The position numbers and the translations under genes were made by a program. The notes beneath the pieces were generated by a model. The model did no database searches. It was not told the DNA's origin and was given only the letters and a program-made list of their open reading frames with translations. DNA of 6,053 bases from Bacteroidales bacterium (GTDB lineage Bacteria > Bacteroidota > Bacteroidia > Bacteroidales > WCHB1-69), in assembly GCA_024400715.1 (NCBI GenBank), contig JAKSMH010000079.1, positions 1 through 6,053 of the forward strand. The letters are read 5' to 3'. Every line of letters starts with the position of its first letter. Position 1 is the first letter of the stretch. Of the stretch, positions 1 to 5,932 are shown piece after piece.

Positions 1-60
1 AAAATTTCCACTTTTCCAAGAATCTCATTTTTTTATTTGCACTTTTTTTCTGTTTTTTTC

Positions 61-93
61 AATTCATACATTTTGACCTATAATTCATACATT
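61..93. promoter_or_regulatory. Two-turn-spaced 12-bp direct repeat, candidate operator
   Basis: The 12-mer AATTCATACATT occurs exactly at 61-72 and again at 82-93, a period of 21 bp or two DNA turns, so both copies face the same side of the helix. It lies upstream of the candidate -7 box at 132-139, where an activator could bind. Repeats with about 21-bp periodicity are the known geometry of LytTR-family response regulator sites. The assignment to that family is inference from spacing only, since the bases were not matched to a known Bacteroidota consensus. Chance repetition in A/T-rich DNA is possible but less likely for 12 identical bases at this spacing. Confidence 0.4.
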
Positions 94-131
94 CCACAAG
101 GGTAAAATGATTTTAGGGGCATTATAACTTG

Positions 132-139
132 TAATTTTG
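132..139 (+). promoter_or_regulatory. Candidate -7 promoter box for the WG-repeat gene
   Basis: TAATTTTG matches the Bacteroidota -7 consensus TAnnTTTG. The -33 region is poor: the nearest T-rich match is TTTTAG at 111-116, spaced slightly too close. A transcript would start near 146 and give a leader of roughly 75 nt before the ATG at 224. The weak -33 element would fit a promoter that needs an activator, perhaps at the upstream direct repeat. Confidence 0.35.
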
Positions 140-223
140 TCGCGGTTTTCAATGAAAATCATATTGAAACACAAGGCGACGAAAAGAACATTCCAATAAT
201 TTTTATCAATTAAACCTTATAAA

Positions 224-346
224 ATGAAAAATTTTGACAAAACAGAAGAAAAAATGAACGAGAACTTGAACGAAGAATCTCAAACAGCAGTTTCTACCGA
301 CAATGATATGCCGGAAGAAGAGCAAAATGAAACAGACAGAAAAAAA
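224..346 (+). other. Out-of-frame N-terminal segment of the WG-repeat gene
   Basis: The ATG at 224 follows an A/T-rich leader typical of Bacteroidota starts and opens an acidic, low-complexity segment of about 40 residues beginning MKNFDKTEEKMNENLNEES. After the A7 run at 340-346 this frame gives an unrelated basic tail and stops at 425-427. The WG-repeat domain continues in the next frame. With six A's instead of seven the two would join as D-R-K-N-G-F-I-G-F-V, a natural entry to the first repeat. I read it as the original N-terminus, cut off by a one-base insertion or rejoined by slippage. It contains no signal peptide or membrane segment. Confidence 0.5.
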
Positions 347-908
347 TGGATTCATCGGGTTCGTCAACACCAGCGGAAAAGTGGTCATTGGATTCCGGTT
401 TCCATTTCGCGGCAATCCGCTTTATGAATTTGTATTCCATAATGGACATTGCGTAGTAGCAGATAGCAACAATAAAATAGGAATAATTGATAACAAAGGC
501 CGATGGATTGTGGAACCTTTATATGACCATATTGATCTCACCAAAAATTATGCTATCGTTCACAAAGAGGGTGATTTTAAAAAGCAGGTTGATTATAATG
601 GCAACATTCTGAAAGATGGAATTATCGATGACATTGACGACATTTACTATGCCACATCTTACACAAATGCTGAAACCGGAAGCCCAATGAAAGGAGAAAT
701 AAGAAATCCTGATTTTTACGAATACCGTGTTGGAAACCATTCCGGTCTCATCAATAGTCAGGGAAAGTTCATCACTCGGCCCATATACACCTCTATTACA
801 GGCATTTCCAAAACATTATTTTGCGCAACACTGCAAGATTACCGTTCAAAAGTCTTCATCGACCAAAACGGTACTGTGATTTCCGGAAAAAGTTTTTATA
901 AAATGTAA
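303..908 (+). CDS. WG-repeat-like protein, probably frameshifted at its N-terminus
   Basis: This 201-residue frame consists of degenerate WG repeats, beta-rich units of the form G-hydrophobic-hydrophobic-(D/N)-x-x-G-(K/R) followed by a P-x-Y/F segment. Visible units are GFIGFVNTSGKVVIGFRF (about 22-39), KIGIIDNKGRWIVEPLY (about 58-74), a weak VDYNGNI unit (about 97-103), SGLINSQGKFITRPIY (about 147-162) and a terminal VFIDQNGTVISG. The signature Trp-Gly is mostly replaced, as in diverged members. WG-repeat proteins are common in Bacteroidota and have no established enzymatic activity; a binding or scaffold role is usually assumed. The ATG at 303 has no obvious initiation context, and the ATG at 327 is an alternative. 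The better start at 224 is out of frame, so the gene may be a recent pseudogene. Its C-terminal end is intact, and no neighbour suggests a role. Confidence 0.65.
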   Translation: MICRKKSKMKQTEKNGFIGFVNTSGKVVIGFRFPFRGNPLYEFVFHNGHCVVADSNNKIGIIDNKGRWIVEPLYDHIDLTKNYAIVHKEGDFKKQVDYNGNILKDGIIDDIDDIYYATSYTNAETGSPMKGEIRNPDFYEYRVGNHSGLINSQGKFITRPIYTSITGISKTLFCATLQDYRSKVFIDQNGTVISGKSFYKM

Positions 909-994
909 TCTCCGATTTTGACTGTCCGTTATAATTTTACTTTATTGATAATATTGGTCCTCAATTAAACCGAGTACAAAAAGAATGGAATAAG

Positions 995-1010
995 TGCCCA
1001 CGTGCGGGCA
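995..1010. repeat. Small G+C-rich hairpin ahead of the tandem repeats
   Basis: TGCCC at 995-999 and GGGCA at 1006-1010 are perfect 5-bp arms around a 6-base loop. They start a short G+C-rich stretch (about 995-1035) that stands out from the A/T-rich surroundings and leads into the tandem hairpin repeats. It may be part of the same mobile or dispersed intergenic unit. No T-run follows closely, so it does not look like an intrinsic terminator. Confidence 0.35.
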
Positions 1011-1043
1011 GGCCCGACGACAGGAGGATGCGAAGAGATTCCT

Positions 1044-1147
1044 TTGAGTTTTTTCCAGAATTGATGTTTTTTATATCGTTTTGGAAAAAACTCAATTGAG
1101 ATTTTTCCAAAATTAGTGTTTTTTATATGGTTTTGGAAAAAACTCAG
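1044..1147. repeat. Two tandem 52-bp hairpin-forming repeats
   Basis: Copy 1 spans 1044-1095 and copy 2 spans 1096-1147, with no spacer. Each is an imperfect palindrome. In copy 1 the arm TTGAGTTTTTTCCAGAA (1044-1060) pairs with TTTTGGAAAAAACTCAA (1079-1095) with one mismatch. In copy 2 the arms 1096-1112 and 1131-1147 pair with two mismatches. The loops are 18 bases and share GTTTTTTATAT. Differences between copies are single substitutions, which fits duplication followed by drift. The unit could be a REP- or MITE-like intergenic repeat or a bidirectional transcription stop between the WG-repeat gene and the minus-strand frame at 1194-1445. Reading frames crossing it translate the repeat and are not credible genes. 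Confidence 0.75.
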
Positions 1148-1193
1148 ATTTATTTGAATAAAGATACTTAAATATCGCACGGATTTCTTATGT

Positions 1194-1445
1194 CTAATTT
1201 TCGGCAATGTATTCGTCAATTTGCGACAATTCCAACGCATCCGTGGTCGGTTTCATCTTCCCAATTGACAACGGAACATTGCAATAATAATACAGCGAAT
1301 CTACCGGTGCGGCATAGTAATCCCGCTCGTGACTAATTAGGAAATCGGCCGCCGCCTGCTCCAGTTTTATTTTCTCATCACAATTTTTAAGCTCTTCACA
1401 ATTTACAGCCAATTCTTTTTTGATCAGATTTAATGATTCATTCAC
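1194..1445 (-). CDS. Small hypothetical protein, 83 residues, doubtful
   Basis: I do not recognise this protein. The frame opens only with GTG (1443-1445); upstream it stays open to a stop at 1494-1496 without offering an ATG. Residues 1-32 are rich in Leu, Lys and Glu and look helical (ELAVNCEELKNCDEKIKLEQ). A Tyr-rich middle follows (DYYAAPVDSLYYYCNVP), then an acidic C-terminal helix ending LSQIDEYIAEN. Composition is protein-like and there is no signal peptide or membrane segment. The reverse strand upstream shows no TAnnTTTG promoter box. It is transcribed away from the toxin-antitoxin locus and ends 46 bp from the tandem hairpins. It may be a genuine small gene, the remnant of a longer one, or chance coding. 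Confidence 0.4.
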   Translation of the reverse strand: MNESLNLIKKELAVNCEELKNCDEKIKLEQAAADFLISHERDYYAAPVDSLYYYCNVPLSIGKMKPTTDALELSQIDEYIAEN

Positions 1446-1583
1446 TGCTACATATGGGAAATGGTATGTTGTTTTAATATAATAAATACAACCTCAAACC
1501 GTTCTATTTAGTAGTCTACTCGCATCCTGAGATTTGCTGACGAAAAAAATATTTAATTTCGCCAATAAATCAACTTTTATGTT

Positions 1584-1591
1584 TATTTTTG
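1584..1591 (+). promoter_or_regulatory. -7 promoter box for the toxin-antitoxin locus
   Basis: TATTTTTG matches TAnnTTTG. A weak -33 candidate, TTTCG, lies at 1557-1561, about 22 bp upstream. Transcription would begin near 1597, about 14 nt before the ATG at 1611, a short leader typical of these operons. If this promoter still works it would transcribe the broken toxin and the intact antitoxin together. Confidence 0.5.
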
Positions 1592-1610
1592 CATCCTTGA
1601 ATACTACACT

Positions 1611-1902
1611 ATGAAGAAGAATTTATTAATTGAACTATTAGAAGATAATGAAAATGTTTCACTCTATTCGCCACGCTATGAAGGTGAGGAATTTACAGAA
1701 TAACATACAATCTAAAATACTGATATTGGGAAATGGTGGTCTCAAATACTCAACTAAATATCAAGAAAATGATTTTCTAAATAAATGTGTTCAAACTTTG
1801 CAAAAAATTGATATAGAAATTAAACAACTGGAAAAGAAAAAGATAATTCGTATATCAGGTACAAAGTTATTAGGTACATTACATTTTGAAATAGATGAAT
1901 AA
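1611..1902 (+). pseudogene. Type II toxin (RelE/HigB-like), internally deleted
   Basis: Two pieces of one toxin are present in different frames. From the ATG at 1611 the first piece reads MKKNLLIELLEDNENVSLYS and continues PRYEGEEFTE before a TAA at 1701-1703. The second piece, in the next frame, runs from about 1702 to the stop at 1900-1902 and contains KILILGNGGLKYSTKYQ, then a helical CVQTLQKIDIEIKQLEKKK segment and a final beta strand. Intact relatives that I recall from Bacteroidales carry about 60 more residues between these parts, including the region expected to hold most of the RelE-like core. The simplest reading is one deletion of roughly 180-190 bp that also broke the frame. An ATG at 1648 could start an 84-residue product from the second piece, but it would begin with unrelated residues and lack the N-terminal half. 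No functional toxin is expected. Family assignment is from recognition of the conserved motifs. Confidence 0.7.
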
Positions 1903-1912
1903 ATGCAGTATT

Positions 1913-2221
1913 ATGAAAACCAATAAATTAATGGACAGTATTCGTGATACTATAAGTCCAGAAATAAAGAAACAAACGGAATTGTCTGTCAGCATAGCCA
2001 ATCGAATCTATGAAATTTTAGAGGAAAAAAAACTTACTCAAAAAGATTTGGCTCATTTGCTTGGCAAAACAGAAACTGAAGTTAGTCGATGGCTCTCGGG
2101 AACACATAATTTGACAATGGCTACTATCGCTAAAATTTCAACTGCCCTTGGAGAAGACATTATCCAAACCACTCTGTCTAAGAACCGTAAAGTACAAAAC
2201 AAAAAAATAGCATTATTATAA
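1913..2221 (+). CDS. XRE-family antitoxin (HigA-like), intact
   Basis: This 102-residue protein carries a helix-turn-helix domain of the Cro/C1 (XRE) type at about residues 29-83: IANRIYEILEEKKLTQKDLA, a second helix with LLGKTETEVSRWLSG (recognition helix about 52-63), then TMATIAKISTALGEDII. Such proteins bind the toxin and repress the shared operon promoter, here probably the box at 1584-1591. The N-terminal 28 residues (MKTNKLMDSIRDTISPEIKK) match the usual extension of this group and the tail is short and basic. I chose the ATG at 1913, 10 nt after the toxin stop, because it gives the family-typical N-terminus. An in-frame ATG at 1895 overlaps the toxin stop and would add MNKCSI. The reversed order, toxin first, is characteristic of HigBA-type systems. 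With its partner broken, it is probably an orphan antitoxin or plain regulator. Confidence 0.85.
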   Translation: MKTNKLMDSIRDTISPEIKKQTELSVSIANRIYEILEEKKLTQKDLAHLLGKTETEVSRWLSGTHNLTMATIAKISTALGEDIIQTTLSKNRKVQNKKIALL

Positions 2222-2259
2222 TATGCTTATTTTCAAATATTTATCACTCAATAAAAATC

Positions 2260-2267
2260 TAAGTTTG
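2260..2267 (+). promoter_or_regulatory. -7 promoter box for the lytic transglycosylase gene
   Basis: TAAGTTTG matches TAnnTTTG and lies in the 84-bp gap after the antitoxin. The expected start near 2273 leaves a leader of about 33 nt. No good -33 element is visible; TTTA at 2240-2243 is too close. Its presence suggests the transglycosylase is transcribed independently of the toxin-antitoxin locus. Confidence 0.45.
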
Positions 2268-2305
2268 TCAACACTTAAGAACATCAACCTATATCATTAC
2301 CTAAA

Positions 2306-3295
2306 ATGAAAAAGACATATTGGTATCTTATTGTATCTATTTTGCTTATTATCAGTACTTTATCTATAACTTTTGCCATTACGCAGCAGTATTCACATCA
2401 TAACAACAACGACTTGATTCCCAACTACTACCGCAATTCCGGTTCCACCCCTCCCCTGCCCTCCCATTTGCAATTCGCCGGCGAAGAGGTTCCATTGGAT
2501 GTGTATTACGTGCGTGAAGCACTGGATAAGGAATTAATCATCAACTGTTATCAACATTCCAAAACGCTTCAGATTATCAAACGTTCGGGAAGATTTTTTC
2601 CAGTTATCGAACCCATCCTGAAAGAAGAAGGCGTTCCCGATGACTTTAAGTATCTTTGCGTGGCGGAAAGCGGACTCAACAATGTGGTTTCTCCAGCCAA
2701 GGCAGCGGGTTTTTGGCAGTTTATTCCTTCGACGGGTAAATTATACGGACTGGAAATCAGCGACGATGTAGATGAGCGTTATCATTTGGAAAAAGCCACT
2801 CACGCCGCCTGCAAATACCTGAAAAACGCGAAAAACAGTCTGGGCTCGTGGGCATTGGCGGCCGCCGCCTACAATATGGGCGAAGTCAATTTGAAAAAAG
2901 GCATCGAAAATCAAAAAGTGGATAACTACTGGGACTTATACCTCAACCAGGAAACTTCACGCTACGTTTATCGTATCCTTTCCTACAAACTGATTATGGA
3001 CAATCCTCGTGTTTACGGCTACGACTACTGTCAAGCACAAGTTTATCACAGCATTCCCTGCTCCGAAGTTGAAATCACCGGTCCCCTACCCTCTTTGTAC
3101 GATTTTGCGCAAGACAACAAAGTTACTTACAAGGAATTGCGTATGCTGAATCCTTGGATCAGAAATTCCAGAATATCTACTTCCGGAAAAATATATAAAA
3201 TCAAAGTGCCGAAAAAGAGCAAGGATATTTTTTCCGACCTATACAAAAACCTGCAAAACCCCTATATAGTGGTTGGGGATACGATATTAAAATAA
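2306..3295 (+). CDS. Membrane-anchored or secreted lytic transglycosylase, MltD-like
   Basis: This 329-residue enzyme is predicted to cleave the MurNAc-GlcNAc bond of peptidoglycan with formation of a 1,6-anhydro end, outside the cytoplasmic membrane. Residues 1-24 are a signal peptide or anchor (MKK, then a hydrophobic stretch ending ITFA). The goose-lysozyme-like SLT domain covers about 95-235. It shows the catalytic glutamate in VAESGLNN (Glu121), the AAGFWQFIPSTGKLYGL motif (133-149), LAAAAYNMGEVNL (184-196) and the ETSRYVYRIL helix (216-225). Residues about 255-302 (LPSLYDFAQDNKVTYKEL to KIYKIKVPK) resemble the single degenerate LysM-like segment that follows the SLT domain in Bacteroidota MltD-type proteins, which would help hold the enzyme on glycan. 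The ATG at 2306 is the only start that includes the signal sequence. It has its own -7 box and is convergent with the DsrE gene, 10 bp away. The specific name MltD is less certain than the SLT assignment. Confidence 0.9.
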   Translation: MKKTYWYLIVSILLIISTLSITFAITQQYSHHNNNDLIPNYYRNSGSTPPLPSHLQFAGEEVPLDVYYVREALDKELIINCYQHSKTLQIIKRSGRFFPVIEPILKEEGVPDDFKYLCVAESGLNNVVSPAKAAGFWQFIPSTGKLYGLEISDDVDERYHLEKATHAACKYLKNAKNSLGSWALAAAAYNMGEVNLKKGIENQKVDNYWDLYLNQETSRYVYRILSYKLIMDNPRVYGYDYCQAQVYHSIPCSEVEITGPLPSLYDFAQDNKVTYKELRMLNPWIRNSRISTSGKIYKIKVPKKSKDIFSDLYKNLQNPYIVVGDTILK

Positions 3296-3305
3296 ATTAA
3301 TGTTT

Positions 3306-3758
3306 TTAGAAAGTTACGGTCTTATCTGCCCACATCACCATTTCCACACAGGTCATCATATTGGACATGGGGCAAGTTTCCGTGCCCTGCAAGTTTCGGC
3401 TTCTTAAACACGTGCCACAGGCGAGTACGGTGCCTCCCATTTCCACAAATTCGTTCAATTTTTCATCTACGTTATATACTTCGTGGGTGAGTCCTACGCA
3501 CTCTACCCCTTCTCCCATCAAAAAGACTTTCACTTCACAGCCTTCTTCTTTGGCGACAATGGCAAAACGAAAAGCATTCCACGCCTTTTCATACTCCTTA
3601 GTTTCTATAATAATACCGATTTTCATAGGGATTTCTTTTTTTATGTTATCTATAATTTTCTGATTATCCGTGTTTTGTGCAAAACAAATTGAACATTTAA
3701 AGCCTCCGGAAACGCAAAGAAGCAGCATTAAAACCAAAGTAAGAATTTTCTGTTTCAT
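3306..3758 (-). CDS. DsrE-family protein with an N-terminal signal peptide
   Basis: The 150-residue product (from the ATG at 3756-3758) has two parts. Residues 1-27 form a Sec-type signal: MKQK, a hydrophobic core LTLVLMLLLCVSGG, then CFA before Gln28. After a short linker the DsrE-like domain starts at about 45 (MKIGIIIETKEYEKAWNAF) and runs to the end, with GCEVKVFLMGEGVEC (73-87) and the conserved cysteine loop LACGTCLRSR (Cys114, Cys117). Further cysteines are at 74, 87, 129 and 137. DsrE proteins move sulfur or act in thiol redox reactions through such cysteines. Many close relatives I recall are cytoplasmic, about 110 residues long, and start at the equivalent of Met45, so translation from 3626 is an alternative. 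An upstream in-frame ATG at 3818 would add 20 residues but lies before the expected transcription start, so I reject it. It is divergent from the ABC-F gene across the G+C-rich repeat, with its own promoter. Confidence 0.8.
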   Translation of the reverse strand: MKQKILTLVLMLLLCVSGGFKCSICFAQNTDNQKIIDNIKKEIPMKIGIIIETKEYEKAWNAFRFAIVAKEEGCEVKVFLMGEGVECVGLTHEVYNVDEKLNEFVEMGGTVLACGTCLRSRNLQGTETCPMSNMMTCVEMVMWADKTVTF

Positions 3759-3797
3759 AAGACATATAACTTTTAAAATTTCAAATGAATGATTTGG

Positions 3798-3805
3798 CAA
3801 AAGTA
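3798..3805 (-). promoter_or_regulatory. -7 promoter box for the DsrE gene
   Basis: On the minus strand the octamer reads TACTTTTG, a match to TAnnTTTG. The transcription start would fall near 3792, which gives a leader of about 33 nt to the ATG at 3758 and excludes the longer frame starting at 3818. No good -33 element is seen at the usual distance. Confidence 0.45.
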
Positions 3806-3845
3806 CAGAATTTTTCATAATAATCCTTATGGTTCCAAAGAAAAT

Positions 3846-4102
3846 GGTTGCTCTTCCAGCGGCGCGGGGATGAATGTGCTATGTTGCCGACAAGCTGCTG
3901 CCGCGCAAAAGACACACGAAGCGATGATGCGTGCGTTAGGGATTGAAGCGAGCACGAAGCGTAGGCGGTTGCCTACGGCCGTGGGCGGAACGCGGCGACT
4001 GGAGGAAGCCGCATTTCCGCCCTTACGGGCGTGGCAGCCACCAAGCGAAGTAAAGCGGAAAGCCCGACAGCGACCGACAGGGAGCTGGAACGCCCAAATG
4101 TA
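3846..4102. repeat. G+C-rich palindromic intergenic element flanked by a 9-bp direct repeat
   Basis: About 257 bp stand out sharply from their surroundings; 3961-4080 is roughly two-thirds G+C by my count. The element is full of hairpins: GTAGGC/GCCTAC (3961-3966 and 3971-3976, 4-base loop); GGGCGGAA/TTCCGCCC (3983-3990 and 4015-4022) enclosing GCGGC/GCCGC (3992-3996 and 4008-4012); and the competing CGCCC/GGGCG (4018-4022 and 4027-4031). Near the ends TTCCAGC (3854-3860) is inverted as GCTGGAA (4084-4090). AAAGAAAAT lies on both sides (3837-3845 and 4103-4111), as a target duplication would, although it is low complexity. It sits exactly between two divergent promoters. It has no transposase, so it would be a non-autonomous repeat, or possibly a structured RNA. 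Whether it is dispersed in the genome cannot be seen here. Confidence 0.6.
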
Positions 4103-4115
4103 AAAGAAAATTTTG

Positions 4116-4123
4116 TAACTTTG
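4116..4123 (+). promoter_or_regulatory. -7 promoter box for the ABC-F gene
   Basis: TAACTTTG, followed by CA, is the typical form of the TAnnTTTG element. Transcription would begin near 4129, about 30 nt before the ATG at 4160. The leader ends in an A-rich stretch without a Shine-Dalgarno sequence. The -33 position falls at the right edge of the G+C-rich element, so that element may influence this promoter. Confidence 0.55.
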
Positions 4124-4159
4124 CATTTCATTAGTTATCATTCACACAAATAAAAAATT

Positions 4160-5836
4160 ATGGCCGACGACAAAAAAATAATTTTTTCGATGGTTGGGGT
4201 AAGTAAAATTTATCCTCCTCAAAAACAAGTTCTTAAAAACATCTATCTTTCTTTTTATTATGGTGCGAAAATTGGCGTTTTGGGATTGAACGGCGCGGGA
4301 AAATCCTCTTTGCTTAAAATTATCGCCGGACTTGACAAATCCTATCAGGGAGAGGTTGTTTTTTCGCCAGGCTACTCCGTCGGTTACCTTCCTCAGGAAC
4401 CTCAATTGGATGATAATCTTACCGTCAAGGAAGAAGTAATGAAAGGAGTTCAGGAGGTGGTTGATATTTTGAAAGAATATGAGGAAGTCAATATGAAGTT
4501 TATGGAACCGATGAGTGATGAGGAAATGAACAAACTCATTGAACGCCAAGGCGAATTGACGGAATTGATTGAGCAACACGATGCTTGGGAATTGGATTCC
4601 AAATTGGAAAGGGCTATGGACGCTTTAAGATGTCCGGAAGGTGATACGTCCGTGAAAAATTTGTCCGGAGGCGAACGACGCCGCGTGGCTTTATGCCGCC
4701 TACTGCTTTCAGAACCCGATATTTTGTTGCTGGACGAACCCACCAACCATTTGGACGCGGAATCGGTCCAATGGTTGGAAATGCACTTGCAACAGTATAA
4801 GGGAACCGTCATTGCCGTTACCCACGACCGTTATTTCTTGGACAATGTGGCAGGATGGATTCTTGAATTGGATAGGGGAGAAGGCATTCCTTGGCAGGGA
4901 AACTATTCTTCGTGGCTCGAACAAAAGACCAATCGTTTGGCAATGGAAGAAAAACAGGAATCCAAACGAATGAAAACCCTTCAGAAAGAATTGGAATGGG
5001 TTCACATGACTCCAAAGGCACGACAAGCCAAGGGAAAAGCCCGTTTGAACGCCTACGATAAACTGCTTAATGAAGACGTTAAAGAGAAAGAAGAAAAACT
5101 GCAGATTTTTATTCCAAACGGTCCCCGCTTGGGAACCAATGTCATTGAAGCGGAAAGCGTTTCCAAAGCATTTGGCGATAAATTATTGTTTGACAACCTT
5201 AATTTCAATCTTCCGCCCAACGGAATTGTGGGTGTCATTGGACCCAACGGAGCGGGAAAAACCACGCTTTTTAGACTCATTATGGGTTTGGAAAAACCCG
5301 ATAGCGGCAATTTTAGGGTAGGAGAAACGGTAAAAGTGGGCTATGTTGACCAACAACATACCGTCATTGACCCCGAAAAGACGGTATGGGAAGTGGTTTC
5401 GGAAGGAAATGAACAAATTACCTTAGGCGGAAAATTAATTAATTCCAGGGCTTATATTTCACGTTTCAATTTCGGTGGCACAGACCAAAATAAAAAAGCT
5501 GGGGTTTTATCCGGGGGAGAAAGAAATAGGCTGCATCTCGCATTGACCTTGAAATCGGAGGCCAATGTTTTGCTTTTGGATGAACCCACCAACGACATAG
5601 ATATTAATACCTTGCGGGCTTTGGAAGAGGCCTTGGACGATTTTGCGGGGTGTGCGGTGGTGATTTCGCACGATCGCTGGTTTTTGGACCGCATTTGTAC
5701 TCATATTCTGGCCTTTGAAGGAAATTCAAGCGTATATTTCTTTGAAGGCTCCTACTCAGAATATGAGGAAAACAAGAAAAAACGCTTAGGCAATGAAGAA
5801 CCCAAACGTATTCATTACAGAAAGTTGATGGAGTAA
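4160..5836 (+). CDS. ettA: ABC-F ATPase, energy-dependent translational throttle EttA
   Basis: This 558-residue cytoplasmic protein has two ABC nucleotide-binding domains in one chain and no membrane segments, the ABC-F layout. Domain 1 shows Walker A GLNGAGKS (42-49), signature LSGGE (168-172), Walker B with DEPTNHLD (192-199, catalytic Glu193) and the switch His222. An acidic insertion at about 95-140 corresponds to the EttA arm that contacts the ribosomal L1 stalk. The linker at about 243-325, with a charged helical hairpin (EEKQESKRMKTLQKELEW), is the P-site tRNA interaction motif. Domain 2 shows Walker A GPNGAGKT (361-368), LSGGE (450-454), DEPTNDID (474-481, Glu475) and His504. Length agrees with E. 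coli EttA (about 555). EttA binds the ribosomal E site and gates the first peptide bond according to the ATP/ADP ratio. All catalytic residues are present. The short linker and arm argue against an antibiotic-resistance ABC-F; the exact subfamily is inferred from overall resemblance. Confidence 0.93.
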   Translation: MADDKKIIFSMVGVSKIYPPQKQVLKNIYLSFYYGAKIGVLGLNGAGKSSLLKIIAGLDKSYQGEVVFSPGYSVGYLPQEPQLDDNLTVKEEVMKGVQEVVDILKEYEEVNMKFMEPMSDEEMNKLIERQGELTELIEQHDAWELDSKLERAMDALRCPEGDTSVKNLSGGERRRVALCRLLLSEPDILLLDEPTNHLDAESVQWLEMHLQQYKGTVIAVTHDRYFLDNVAGWILELDRGEGIPWQGNYSSWLEQKTNRLAMEEKQESKRMKTLQKELEWVHMTPKARQAKGKARLNAYDKLLNEDVKEKEEKLQIFIPNGPRLGTNVIEAESVSKAFGDKLLFDNLNFNLPPNGIVGVIGPNGAGKTTLFRLIMGLEKPDSGNFRVGETVKVGYVDQQHTVIDPEKTVWEVVSEGNEQITLGGKLINSRAYISRFNFGGTDQNKKAGVLSGGERNRLHLALTLKSEANVLLLDEPTNDIDINTLRALEEALDDFAGCAVVISHDRWFLDRICTHILAFEGNSSVYFFEGSYSEYEENKKKRLGNEEPKRIHYRKLME

Positions 5837-5932
5837 AGTCTTTATATTTTTTTTCAATCAACAAAAGTTTTTCAGAATTATCCCTTTTAGTCTTGTATAA
5901 GATCATTTTTTACGAAAATGTTTTTCTTTTCC

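Larger units (their letters stand above)
3759..4159. other. Divergent intergenic region, 401 bp
   Basis: This stretch holds no credible gene. It contains the minus-strand -7 box of the DsrE gene at its left edge, the G+C-rich palindromic segment in the middle and the -7 box of the ABC-F gene at its right edge. Frames on both strands cover the G+C-rich part, but their translations are dominated by Arg, Pro and Ala with no recognisable motif and follow the palindromes. Confidence 0.7.

Noticed and set aside
965..1240. Minus-strand reading frame of 91 codons
   Set aside because: It runs through both hairpin repeats, so the protein simply repeats FFQNHIKNTNF-like and FFPKRYKKHQF-like units, and it overlaps the frame at 1194-1445.
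1648..1902. Independent small gene starting at ATG 1648
   Set aside because: Its first residues come from the wrong frame of the toxin's N-terminal coding sequence; only the C-terminal toxin portion is meaningful.
3759..3818. N-terminal extension of the DsrE protein to an ATG at 3818
   Set aside because: It would place 20 residues ahead of a normal signal peptide and begins upstream of the expected transcription start.
3789..4141. Overlapping frames of 104 codons on both strands in the G+C-rich element
   Set aside because: They owe their length to G+C-rich palindromic DNA, lack motifs, and cover the -7 boxes of the neighbouring genes.
5834..5854. Possible intrinsic terminator after the ABC-F gene (TAAAG, CTTTA, then T8)
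   Set aside because: The arms are 5 A/T-rich bases with a single-base gap, which cannot form a stable hairpin.
4142..5906. Numerous frames on the minus strand and in other plus frames within the ABC-F gene
   Set aside because: The complete two-domain ABC-F protein explains this DNA, and the other frames have no domains or starts of their own.
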